Shown here: one piece after another, positions 6,208 to 13,434 of the stretch
How the letters are laid out: every line of letters begins with the position of its first letter
Numbering within the stretch: the first letter of the stretch is position 1
NCBI GenBank assembly: GCA_964461335.1
Contig: CAYWTY010000048.1
Coordinates: 1-13,434, forward strand
Direction of reading: 5' to 3'
Length of the DNA: 13,434 nucleotides
Origin: JAKJBL01 sp964461335
Lineage (GTDB): Bacteria > Bacillota > Clostridia > Christensenellales > CAG-138
Position numbers and translations under genes: made by a program
Notes under the pieces: model-generated
Seen by the model: the letters and a program-made list of their open reading frames with translations, nothing else
What the model was told of the DNA's origin: nothing
Database searches by the model: none

Positions 6208-7779
6208 ATGAAAGCTTACTGTGAATCCATGGGGATTATTGCCCCAAAAGCTGTCTATCGCAACCTTGAGCCTGCTGTGCTTACAGAAATGGCAGTTGAG
6301 CGCAATGACGGCAAGCTCTCAGACACAGGCGCGCTTGTTGTATACACAGGCAAATATACAGGCCGCTCACCTAATGACCGCTTTGTTGTAGACTCTCCTG
6401 GTGTACACGACGAAATCGAATGGGGCAGCGTTAACTCCCCTATATCCGAAGAAAAATTCGATGCAATTTACAATAAAATGATGGCGTATCTGCAAGGTCG
6501 CGAAATCTTTATTTTCGACGGGTTTGCAGGGGCAGATGAAAACTACGCGCTCCCAATTCGTGTTATAAACGAACTTGCAAGCCAGAACCTTTTTTCACAC
6601 CAAATTCTGCTTCGCCCAACGCCAGAGCAGCTTGAAAACTTTGCGCCCGGCTTTACTGTAATAGCTGCACCTGGGTTTAAATGCATACCAGAGCTTGACG
6701 GAGTGCGCTCAGAAGCTGCAATTCTTACGCATTTCGAAAAGAAGCTTGTGCTTGTTGCTGCAAGCCAGTATGCAGGCGAAATTAAAAAGGGCATTTTTTC
6801 AGTTATGAACTACCTTTTGCCAAAGCGGGGCGTCTTCCCTATGCACTGCTCTGCAAATGTTGGCAAAAGCGGAGATGTCGCGCTATTCTTCGGGCTTTCC
6901 GGAACAGGCAAGACAACGCTTTCTGCTGACCCGGACCGCAGGCTAATAGGCGACGACGAGCACGGGTGGACAAACGAAGGCGTGTTTAACTTTGAAGGCG
7001 GCTGCTATGCAAAATGCATAAAGCTTTCACGCGAAAACGAGCCCCAAATTTGGGATGCTATAAAGTTCGGCTCTCTTGTTGAAAACGTAGTAATGGATGA
7101 AAACACGCGCAAGCTCGACTTTGATGACGAAAGCGTAACAGAAAATACGCGTGCCGGCTACCCTGTGGAATATATCCCTAATTGCATTATTCCTGGTGTT
7201 GCTGGCCAACCCAAGGCTGTTGTGTTTTTAACTGCGGATGCGTTCGGGGTGCTGCCGCCTGTTTCAAAGCTTAACAACGACCAGGCGATGTATCACTTTG
7301 TTTCTGGCTATACTGCACGCCTTGCAGGTACAGAGCGTGGCGTAACCGAGCCGCAGGCAACTTTCTCAACATGCTTTGGCGCGCCCTTCCTGCCGCTTTT
7401 CGCATCTGTATATGCAAAGCTTTTGGGTGAGTATGTAAATAAGTACAAGGCGAATGTTTACCTTGTAAACACAGGCTGGTCAGGCGGGCCTGCAGGCGAA
7501 GTGCCGCGAATGAGCATAAAGTTTACGCGTGCAATAATAACTGCTGCCTTAAACGGAGAGCTTGAAAAGAGCGAGTTTGTAAACGACCCGATATTCAACG
7601 TGCTCGTGCCTACATCCTGCCCCGGCGTACCCGAGGGTGTGCTCAACCCGAGAAGCGCATGGAAGGATAAAGACGCATACGACCTTAAGGCTAAGGATCT
7701 TGCAAAGCGCTTTATTAAAAACTTCGAAAAGTATAAGGATATGCCCGAACATATAATAAAGGCAGGCCCAAGAGCCTAA
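6208..7779 (+). CDS. pckA: Phosphoenolpyruvate carboxykinase (ATP)
   Basis: This cytosolic enzyme interconverts oxaloacetate plus ATP with PEP plus CO2 plus ADP. In fermentative bacteria it often runs toward oxaloacetate and gains ATP. Its 523 residues match the family length. Visible functional sites are TGRSP (51-55, substrate arginine R53), YAGEIKKG (188-195, with Mn-site K194), MHCSANVG (212-219, H213), the P-loop GLSGTGKTTLS (229-239, K235), IGDDEHGW (247-254, metal-site aspartates 249-250) and ENTRAGYP (312-319, R315). All the key residues I can check are present, so it should be active. The GTP-type enzyme is excluded by this motif set. It is a single-gene unit with a strong terminator 14 bases after the stop, and is divergent from ansA. 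Confidence 0.97.
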   Translation: MKAYCESMGIIAPKAVYRNLEPAVLTEMAVERNDGKLSDTGALVVYTGKYTGRSPNDRFVVDSPGVHDEIEWGSVNSPISEEKFDAIYNKMMAYLQGREIFIFDGFAGADENYALPIRVINELASQNLFSHQILLRPTPEQLENFAPGFTVIAAPGFKCIPELDGVRSEAAILTHFEKKLVLVAASQYAGEIKKGIFSVMNYLLPKRGVFPMHCSANVGKSGDVALFFGLSGTGKTTLSADPDRRLIGDDEHGWTNEGVFNFEGGCYAKCIKLSRENEPQIWDAIKFGSLVENVVMDENTRKLDFDDESVTENTRAGYPVEYIPNCIIPGVAGQPKAVVFLTADAFGVLPPVSKLNNDQAMYHFVSGYTARLAGTERGVTEPQATFSTCFGAPFLPLFASVYAKLLGEYVNKYKANVYLVNTGWSGGPAGEVPRMSIKFTRAIITAALNGELEKSEFVNDPIFNVLVPTSCPGVPEGVLNPRSAWKDKDAYDLKAKDLAKRFIKNFEKYKDMPEHIIKAGPRA

Positions 7780-7793
7780 GTAAAGTGAACCAT

Positions 7794-7830
7794 GGCGGGC
7801 AGTAAATAAGTTTTGCTGCCCGCCTTTTTT
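7794..7830 (+). terminator. Intrinsic terminator of pckA
   Basis: GGCGGGCAG (7794-7802) pairs perfectly with CTGCCCGCC (7816-7824), giving a 9-bp GC-rich stem with a 13-base loop, followed at once by six T residues (7825-7830). This is a textbook rho-independent terminator on the plus strand, and it separates pckA from the degV operon. Confidence 0.93.
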
Positions 7831-7832
7831 GT

Positions 7833-7871
7833 CTAAATTTAGTCTTAATGGAGATGTCACCTCATTGTCAC
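7833..7871 (+). promoter_or_regulatory. Palindrome and phased TGTCAC repeats upstream of the degV promoter
   Basis: CTAAATTTAG (7833-7842) is a perfect 10-base palindrome, and TGTCAC occurs twice in the same orientation at 7855-7860 and 7866-7871, an 11-base period or about one helical turn. The second copy ends 10 bases before the -35. The arrangement suits a regulator binding one DNA face, but I recognise no known operator. Confidence 0.35.
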
Positions 7872-7881
7872 ACTCAAACTC

Positions 7882-7910
7882 TTGCAATATGGCGTTTAAG
7901 GCAATACAAT
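7882..7910 (+). promoter_or_regulatory. Promoter of the degV-degV-sbcD-sbcC operon
   Basis: TTGCAA (7882-7887) and TACAAT (7905-7910) are exactly 17 bases apart. The -10 matches five of six and the -35 four of six bases. Transcription would start near 7917, with a leader of about 53 bases leading to an AAGGAGG ribosome site at 7958-7964. Confidence 0.6.
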
Positions 7911-7969
7911 AAAGCAAATCAGGCATAGAAATATTTTTAACTGGCGCAGTTTAATATAAGGAGGCACCA

Positions 7970-8839
7970 ATGGCTTACCAAATTACGAGCGATTCTACCG
8001 TAGACCTTACACCCGAGCGCATGCAGGAACTCGGCGTTCCCTTTGTTATGCTGCATGTGCTGCTTAATGGCAAAGATTTCCCTGACGATATGAAAGAAGA
8101 ATCCGCACACCGTATTTTCAACGCAATGCGCGAAGGCCACTCGCCTACAACAGCACAAGCAACTGTTGAAAACTTCCTTGAGATTTGGGAGCCAATCCTA
8201 AAAGCTGAAGAAGATATTCTTTACATTGCGTTTCCAAGCGTACTTTCAGGCACTATTAACAGTGCGCTTGTTGCGCGTGAGCAGCTCCTTGAGCTCTACC
8301 CGCAAAGGCGAATTGAAATATTAGATTCTGCTTGTGCGAGCTCAGGTGAAGGCATGCTCCTTGAGCATGCGGTTATGCTGAAAAACAACGGGCTTGGGTT
8401 TGAAGAATGCCTTGCAGCTGTTGAAAAACTTAAGCAGCGCATACACCATTGGTTTACAGTTGACGATTTGGTCTATTTGCGGCGCGGCGGCAGGGTCTCA
8501 GGTGCAGCAGCAACAATTGCAACGCTTTTAAGCATTAAGCCCATACTTACTGTTACGCCAGAGGGCAAGCTCGTTTCACAAGATAAAATAAAGGGCAGGC
8601 GTGCAGCTATTAAAAAGCTGTTTAAGCACCTTGAGGATAATATAAATGTCGATGACACGCATTTTGTAAACATATGCCATGCGGATGCAAGAGTTGAAGC
8701 GCAGCAGCTTATGGAGCTTATAACAGAGCGCTACCCGGGCATGGATGTCCGCATTTACTCTGTTGGCGCTGTAATAGGCGCACACGCTGGGCCGGGTACG
8801 CTTGCAGTATTTTTTGTAGGCAGCCCGCGCAGGAACTAA
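7970..8839 (+). CDS. DegV-family fatty-acid-binding protein (first of tandem pair)
   Basis: This 289-residue cytosolic protein has the two-domain DegV fold. Characterised members (FakB) hold a fatty acid whose carboxylate is phosphorylated by the kinase FakA, feeding exogenous fatty acids into phospholipids. Visible landmarks are SDSTVDL (7-13), a TTAQ motif with T61 where relatives have TSQ, LSGTINSA with S93, LRRGGRV (170-176), IKPIL (189-193) and the C-terminal GAVIGAHAGPG (266-276) with H272. T61 and S93 match the positions that contact the carboxylate in the family. AAGGAGG lies five bases before the ATG. It is the first gene after the operon promoter. No FakA/DAK-type gene is in the window. 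The ligand is unknown. Confidence 0.93.
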   Translation: MAYQITSDSTVDLTPERMQELGVPFVMLHVLLNGKDFPDDMKEESAHRIFNAMREGHSPTTAQATVENFLEIWEPILKAEEDILYIAFPSVLSGTINSALVAREQLLELYPQRRIEILDSACASSGEGMLLEHAVMLKNNGLGFEECLAAVEKLKQRIHHWFTVDDLVYLRRGGRVSGAAATIATLLSIKPILTVTPEGKLVSQDKIKGRRAAIKKLFKHLEDNINVDDTHFVNICHADARVEAQQLMELITERYPGMDVRIYSVGAVIGAHAGPGTLAVFFVGSPRRN

Positions 8840-8886
8840 AAGAGCTTACTACTGTAATTTAAAAATTGCAGCCAGAAGGGTTACGA

Positions 8887-9750
8887 ATGAATAGTTATTA
8901 TATTACAACGGATTCTGTTGTAGATATGACGCTTGAGCGCATCGAAGAACTTGAAGCGACATTTGTACCGCTGCATGTGCACTTTGGCAGTGAGGATTTC
9001 CCTGATGATATGCGCCCTGAAACAACAGCTCATTTATTTGAGCAAATGCGCAAGGGGAAAGTGGCAACAACTTCTCAGGCAACGGTTGACAGTTTTTTAG
9101 GCCTGTGGGAGCCTATGCTAAAAGAGGGCAAGGATATTCTTTATATTGGGTTTTCAAGCGCTCTCTCCGGCACTATTAATAGCGCATTTGTTGCACGCAC
9201 AGAGCTTAGAGAGCGCTACCCAGAAAGGTCGATTTTAATTGTAGACACACTTGGGGGGAGTGCGAACGAGAGCCTGCTGCTTGAAGAAGCGGTTGAGCTA
9301 AAGCGTAAAGGGAGCGATATTCATAGCTGCTTTAATACAATTGAAAAGCTCAAGATGAGGATTCAGTATTGGTTTACCTTAGCTGAGCTTACATATGTGC
9401 GCCGCGGCGGCAGGGTGACAGGCACAGCTGCAGCGCTTGGTACGCTCCTCGATATAAAGCCAATAATGGAACTTAACAGCGAAGGCAAAATAATACCGCG
9501 CGAAAAGGTCAAAGGCCGCCGCGCCTCAATTAAGCGCCTTGCAGAGCTTGTATATGAAAAACTCGATACTCTATCTGCTAAACTTGTTCACATAACCCAC
9601 GCGCAGTGCATAGACGATGCGCGCAAGCTTGAAGAGCTTGTTAAACCAAAGCTTATTGTGCGCATTTATCCTATGGGCGCAGTAATTGGCGCACATGGAG
9701 GCCCGGGCGCACTTTCAATAGCTTTCCCAGGGGAAATGCGCAAAGTATAG
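8887..9750 (+). CDS. DegV-family fatty-acid-binding protein (second of tandem pair)
   Basis: This 287-residue paralogue of the preceding gene shares its whole layout: TTDSVVDM (7-14), DFPDDM (37-42), TTSQATV with T62, LSGTINSA with S94, VRRGGRV (171-177), KGRRASIKR (209-217) and GAVIGAHGGPG (264-274) with H270. The two evidently arose by tandem duplication and have diverged, especially at residues 120-150 and the C-terminal 225-255, where ligand choice could differ. I chose the ATG at 8887 rather than an in-frame TTG at 8866, because AGAAGGG (8874-8880) sits 6 bases before it and the product then aligns with the first copy's N-terminus. It is 47 bases after the first gene, without a terminator between. 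Confidence 0.92.
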   Translation: MNSYYITTDSVVDMTLERIEELEATFVPLHVHFGSEDFPDDMRPETTAHLFEQMRKGKVATTSQATVDSFLGLWEPMLKEGKDILYIGFSSALSGTINSAFVARTELRERYPERSILIVDTLGGSANESLLLEEAVELKRKGSDIHSCFNTIEKLKMRIQYWFTLAELTYVRRGGRVTGTAAALGTLLDIKPIMELNSEGKIIPREKVKGRRASIKRLAELVYEKLDTLSAKLVHITHAQCIDDARKLEELVKPKLIVRIYPMGAVIGAHGGPGALSIAFPGEMRKV

Positions 9751-9753
9751 CTC

Positions 9754-9759
9754 TATAAT
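9754..9759 (+). promoter_or_regulatory. Perfect TATAAT immediately before sbcD
   Basis: A consensus -10 hexamer lies in the 18-base gap between the second DegV gene and sbcD. A start of transcription about seven bases on would fall at 9766-9768, making a nearly leaderless sbcD mRNA. No recognisable -35 or extended -10 TG accompanies it, so it may be chance in an AT-rich gap. Confidence 0.3.
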
Positions 9760-9768
9760 TTATTAAGT

Positions 9769-10902
9769 ATGAACCTGCTTCATATTGCAGATTTACATCT
9801 TGGAAAACGGCTCCACGGGTTCTCGCTGCTCGAGGATCAAAAGCATGCGCTAAACCAAATAATAAGCCTTGCACAAGCCAATAAAGCGGATGCTGTGCTG
9901 ATTTCGGGCGATGTGTTTGACAAGGCAATTCCATCAGAAACTGCAATTGCGCTTCTTGACGAGTTCTTGACTGAGCTTATAAAAACCAGCACATCTGTAT
10001 TTTTAATTGCAGGCAACCACGACTCTGCTATGCGCCTTGAGTTTGCAAACAAGCTTTTAGTGAAAAGCGGCTTGCATATTTCGGGCATATTTAATGGCTC
10101 TATAAATAAGGTGCGCCTTCATGATGAACACGGGCCTGTTGACATATACTTGCTCCCGTATGTGCGGCCTGCGCAACTGCAGCCGTATTTTCTGGAGCTT
10201 GAAATTGAAACGCATGAGGATGCTGTTAAAGCTGCGCTTTCTACAATTTCTTTAGACCCTTCATGCAGGAATGTGCTTTTGGCGCACCAGTATGTAACTG
10301 CACAAGGCTCATTCGGGCTAAGGTCAGCCTCGGAGTCTACTCTTGTAGGCGGGCTTGACAGAATTGATGCTTCAATCTTCCCTGAGTTTGACTATATTGC
10401 GCTTGGGCATCTTCACAAAGCACAGCCTGCTTCAGGTTCCATTTACTATTCAGGGACTCCGTTAAAATACGATTTTTCAGAAGCGCTAGATAAAAAAGGA
10501 GCGCTTTTTGTTGAGCTTTTAGCTAAGGGGAATGTAAAAGTTCAGCTCTTAGAAATAACCCCTTTAAGGGATATGATAAACCTTAAAGGGAAGTTTTCAG
10601 AGCTTGTTAAGTCTGCGCCTCTTGGGTGTGAGGATTATGTAAAAATAGTCCTTGAAGACGAATTCGATGTGCTTGATGCAATGAACCGCATTCGTGAGTT
10701 TTACCCAAACACTATGCAGCTAAGTTATGAGCGTGATTTTAATAGCGAGCAGGTTGCAGTTGAGCTTAATTTTAATGCAAAAGCGCCTCTTGAACTTTTT
10801 GAGGAGTTTTACATGCTCCAAAATGGCGCTCCGCTTGATGAAAAGAGCAGGCATCTTTTGAAAACGCTTTTACTTGAGCTTGAAAGCGTGGTGAAGGAAT
10901 GA
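9769..10902 (+). CDS. sbcD: SbcD, nuclease subunit of the SbcCD (Mre11-Rad50-like) complex
   Basis: This is the Mre11-type metallophosphoesterase that, with SbcC, cuts DNA hairpins and protein-blocked ends during replication and repair. Its 377 residues are typical. Phosphodiesterase motifs appear in order: DLHLG (8-12, D8 and H10), GDVFD (47-51, D48), GNHDS (82-86), AHQ (172-174, H173) and GHLH (213-216, H214 and H216). A C-terminal capping region follows. All metal-binding residues are present. The N-terminus MNLLHIADLHLG is exactly the family start, yet no Shine-Dalgarno sequence precedes it, so translation may depend on coupling to the upstream DegV gene 18 bases away or on a leaderless transcript. 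The stop TGA overlaps the sbcC start in an ATGA junction. Confidence 0.96.
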   Translation: MNLLHIADLHLGKRLHGFSLLEDQKHALNQIISLAQANKADAVLISGDVFDKAIPSETAIALLDEFLTELIKTSTSVFLIAGNHDSAMRLEFANKLLVKSGLHISGIFNGSINKVRLHDEHGPVDIYLLPYVRPAQLQPYFLELEIETHEDAVKAALSTISLDPSCRNVLLAHQYVTAQGSFGLRSASESTLVGGLDRIDASIFPEFDYIALGHLHKAQPASGSIYYSGTPLKYDFSEALDKKGALFVELLAKGNVKVQLLEITPLRDMINLKGKFSELVKSAPLGCEDYVKIVLEDEFDVLDAMNRIREFYPNTMQLSYERDFNSEQVAVELNFNAKAPLELFEEFYMLQNGAPLDEKSRHLLKTLLLELESVVKE

Positions 10903-13434
10903 AGCCGATTTGCTTAAGCCTATGTGCGTTTGGTCCGTTTGCGCAAGTGCAGGAGCTTGACTTTTTAAAGCTCGGAACAGGGCTATTTCTTATAAGCGGG
11001 GATACGGGTTCAGGCAAGACATCCCTATTTGACGGTATAGTTTTTGCGCTTTACGGCTTGCCCTCTGGCGAGACGCGAACCCCGGAATCACTTCGGAGCC
11101 ATTTCGCAGCACCTGAAACAGTTACATATGCGCGCTTTACTTTTGAACTTAGGGGCAAAGAGTACACAGTTTACAGGGAGCCCGCCTATACCCGCCCGAA
11201 AATACGCGGCAGCGGCACGCAGGAGCATAAGCAAAAGGCTGTACTCACATTGCCCGATGGCAAAGTGATTGCTACTGCTGGAGGAGTTAAACGTAATATT
11301 GAGGAACTTCTCGGGCTTGACAGAAAGCAGTTTTTACAAATAGCAATGCTTGCTCAGGATGACTTTAGGAAGCTGCTCTTAGCTAAAAGTGCACAACGCG
11401 AGCTAATACTTAGAGATGTATTTGGAACCATGCCTTACAGCCTGCTCCAAAAGAAGCTTAAGGAGTATGTGCTTGAGCGCAAAACTTCATACAGCCTGCA
11501 TTGCGCAGAAATGGAAAAGCTCATGGCAAGCATTCGAGCTGATGAAGCTGACGAAAGCTATGCTGCGCTTTTAAAGTATTCTGCTCAGGATGCAGCGCAT
11601 TTTCTTGAAGCACTTAGCGCGCTTATAAAAGCAGACGAAGTAAATAAGGAGCAAGCAGAAGGAGAATTAAGCATTGCTGAGGCAGGGTTTGCTAAGATGC
11701 TTGAAGCGCTTGCAGCTGCAAAGGAAACTGAGGCTCTTATAAAACGCCGCGAGGATGCAAGGCTTTCGCTTTTTGAGCTTGAAGCGCAGCTCCCCGCTAT
11801 TAAAGTGCGAAAGGATGAGCTAAAAGCTGCAGAAGCTGCCCTTTATAGCGTAAAGCCGCTTAGAGATGCACGAAAGCGCATATTATCGGAATTTGATACT
11901 TTAGAGGCTGAAATAAGCGGCTATAAAGAGCAGGTCAATGAGCGTACAGCCAAATTCGATGTTTTAACGCGTGAGTATAAGGCTGAACTTAACCGAGAGG
12001 GTGAGAGGCGAAGTCTTAACGACAAACTCGCGCTTTTAAATGAGGCTCTGCCAAAGTATGATGCGCTTGAGCGCCTTGAAGCAAAACTTAAGGAAGCAAA
12101 TTGTAATTCTACGCGCTTAAATACGAGCCATAAGCAGCAAAGCAGCGCGCTTGAGGCGCTTAAAGGTAAAACTGAGGAACTTCGCCAAAAGCTCATTTTG
12201 CTTGATGCTATAAATCTCGACGCTATTAGCTTAAGGCTTAGTGCGGCTATAAACAAAAGCAAGAGTCTTGCGCATGCGCTTACGCTAATCAGCTTGCATA
12301 AGGAGCAGCAAGAAGCACATAAAACGCAAAAAGGGCTCTTTGAAACTGCAGCTGCTCAATCCGAAGAGCTTGGCATATATGCAGTAAAGCTTGAAGCGGC
12401 ATTTTCAAGCTCACAAGCAGGCATACTTGCAAAGTCGCTCTCAAAGGGAATGCCATGCCCTGTCTGCGGGAGCCTTAGCCACCCCTCGCCTGCAAAGCTT
12501 TTATCAACAAGCCCAAATGAAGCTGAAGTGCAGCAGGCAAAAAAAGATTATGAAGAAAGCCGCAGCGCCCTATTGAAGCTTACAGAGAGTACAGCTAAAG
12601 CAGCAGCACGGCTTGACGAGCTAAAAAAACAGCTTGAAGTCAGCTTAAATGAGTTTTTTTGGTTTGAAGCTCCACAGCGCGAAATGCTTAGCATTAAGCT
12701 TTTAGAAATGCAAAAGGCAGCAAATGATGAGGCAGAGCAGCTTTTAGCAGAAAAGCATGCTGCAGAACAGGCGCTTGAAAGCAAAAATGAGCTTAATGCC
12801 CTCTTAAAAAGCACAGAAGCAGAAGAAGTAAAAGCAAAAGAATGCCTTGCGCTTGCTTTAGAGGAGCTTCAAGCTGCAACCCTTTTAAGCGCAGAGTTAA
12901 GCGCAGAGCTTAATGCTTTAAAAAACGAGCTTGACTTTAAAGGGCGAAATGAAGCTGAGCTTGCGCTTAAAAACCTTAAGAGCGAGAGTGAAGCGCTTAG
13001 AGAAAAGTTAGAGCAAAGCGAACAAGAATACAGGGCTTTACAAATGCAGCTTGAGGCTTCAAATAATCGCATGCATGATGCAGAGCAAAAAAAACCTAAG
13101 CTCTTAGCAGATGCAGAAGAAGCGCATTCGAATTTCCTCATTGCGCTAAATGCTTATGGGTTTGCATGTGAAAGAGAATTTGAAAGCGCGCTTATTGAGC
13201 CTGATGCGCTTAAAAACGAGCTTAATAACCTTGCAGAGTTTAACGAACGCCTCAGCGCTTCAAAGGCCTTGTATAAAGATGCTGCAATGGCTGCGAATGG
13301 GCGTACACCTGCTGATATAAAAACGCTCGAAGCTGATGTTGGTTCAGTAAGGGAGCAGGCTAATCTTTTGCGCACTGAGCTAAACTCCATAAGCGAGCGT
13401 ATTCGCATAAACACGCTTCTTATAGGCGAGCTTA
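10899..13434 (+). CDS. sbcC: SbcC, Rad50-like ATPase subunit of SbcCD (partial, cut by window end)
   Basis: The open frame covers 845 codons to the right edge with no stop. SbcC is the SMC-like ATPase that bridges DNA and gates the SbcD nuclease. Residues 1-180 are the N-terminal ATPase lobe, with Walker A GDTGSGKTS (34-42, K40) and a Q-loop at MLAQDDF (Q153), where most relatives have a glycine in place of the first aspartate. A long Ala/Leu/Glu/Lys-rich coiled coil follows, broken by the zinc hook PCPVCGSLSHP with C520 and C523, then the returning coil. Signature motif, Walker B and D-loop lie beyond the window, probably in a further 200 or so residues. The start overlaps the sbcD stop (ATGA). 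GGA directly abuts the ATG, too close to act as a normal ribosome site, so termination-reinitiation coupling is likely and would balance the two subunits. Confidence 0.95.
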   Translation, partial: MKPICLSLCAFGPFAQVQELDFLKLGTGLFLISGDTGSGKTSLFDGIVFALYGLPSGETRTPESLRSHFAAPETVTYARFTFELRGKEYTVYREPAYTRPKIRGSGTQEHKQKAVLTLPDGKVIATAGGVKRNIEELLGLDRKQFLQIAMLAQDDFRKLLLAKSAQRELILRDVFGTMPYSLLQKKLKEYVLERKTSYSLHCAEMEKLMASIRADEADESYAALLKYSAQDAAHFLEALSALIKADEVNKEQAEGELSIAEAGFAKMLEALAAAKETEALIKRREDARLSLFELEAQLPAIKVRKDELKAAEAALYSVKPLRDARKRILSEFDTLEAEISGYKEQVNERTAKFDVLTREYKAELNREGERRSLNDKLALLNEALPKYDALERLEAKLKEANCNSTRLNTSHKQQSSALEALKGKTEELRQKLILLDAINLDAISLRLSAAINKSKSLAHALTLISLHKEQQEAHKTQKGLFETAAAQSEELGIYAVKLEAAFSSSQAGILAKSLSKGMPCPVCGSLSHPSPAKLLSTSPNEAEVQQAKKDYEESRSALLKLTESTAKAAARLDELKKQLEVSLNEFFWFEAPQREMLSIKLLEMQKAANDEAEQLLAEKHAAEQALESKNELNALLKSTEAEEVKAKECLALALEELQAATLLSAELSAELNALKNELDFKGRNEAELALKNLKSESEALREKLEQSEQEYRALQMQLEASNNRMHDAEQKKPKLLADAEEAHSNFLIALNAYGFACEREFESALIEPDALKNELNNLAEFNERLSASKALYKDAAMAANGRTPADIKTLEADVGSVREQANLLRTELNSISERIRINTLLIGEL

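Noticed and set aside
7549..7926. A 125-codon minus-strand open frame across the pckA end and terminator
   Set aside because: It is antisense to well-conserved pckA codons, crosses the pckA terminator, has no ribosome binding site I can see, and its product resembles no family. It is a shadow frame.
8866..8886. TTG at 8866 as the start of the second DegV protein
   Set aside because: The ATG at 8887 has AGAAGGG six bases upstream and makes the N-terminus align with the first copy. The extra seven residues have no counterpart.
11921..13414. Several Ser/Ala/Leu-rich minus-strand open frames opposite sbcC
   Set aside because: They are the expected antisense translation of GCT/GCA/CTT/AGC-rich coiled-coil codons and lack start signals.
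1..13434. CRISPR array, tRNA or rRNA genes, insertion sequences, phage, toxin-antitoxin or other defence genes
   Set aside because: I saw no regularly spaced long repeats, cloverleaf or rRNA-like sequence, transposase or integrase motifs, or defence domains. SbcCD here is the ordinary housekeeping nuclease.

Overview
The window looks like chromosomal, mostly housekeeping DNA from a low-to-moderate GC Gram-positive bacterium, most likely a fermentative Clostridia-like Firmicute. The basis is the strong GGAGG-type ribosome binding sites, sigma-A type promoters, a VanW/G5 cell-surface protein, an M23 peptidase with a G5-like domain, an ATP-dependent PEP carboxykinase, tandem DegV proteins, and SbcDC in the Firmicute form. 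The species cannot be fixed from sequence reading alone. I see no tRNA, rRNA, CRISPR array, insertion sequence or phage gene.

Layout. Positions 57-3171 hold three genes on the minus strand, transcribed in the order carbamate kinase (arcC), a BtuF/FepB-like lipoprotein binding protein, and a membrane-anchored M23 peptidase-like protein. A compact divergent region (3172-3376) carries a promoter for arcC and another for a plus-strand VanW-family protein (3377-4867). The VanW gene converges on type I L-asparaginase (ansA, minus, 4919-5902). A 305-base divergent spacer then leads to pckA (6208-7779), which ends in a classical intrinsic terminator. After it, a promoter near 7882-7910 drives an apparent operon of two DegV-family fatty-acid-binding proteins, sbcD and sbcC. 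sbcC runs off the right edge with its zinc hook visible.

How the genes fit together. AnsA (asparagine to aspartate), PckA (PEP/oxaloacetate) and carbamate kinase (carbamoyl phosphate to ATP) fit amino-acid fermentation and C3/C4 metabolism, but they are separate transcription units and the link is inference. VanW and the M23 protein are envelope proteins. SbcC and SbcD form the hairpin-cleaving nuclease complex. The DegV pair would deliver fatty acids to a FakA-type kinase that is not in the window.

I found no convincing undescribed multi-gene system. The points most worth a second look are a proline in place of the expected catalytic histidine of the M23 domain, dense clusters of a TAAGC/GCTTA motif that form small hairpins at gene ends and overlap stop codons, a perfect TATAAT directly before an sbcD start that lacks a ribosome binding site, and the degV-degV-sbcD-sbcC arrangement with a helically phased repeat upstream of its promoter.
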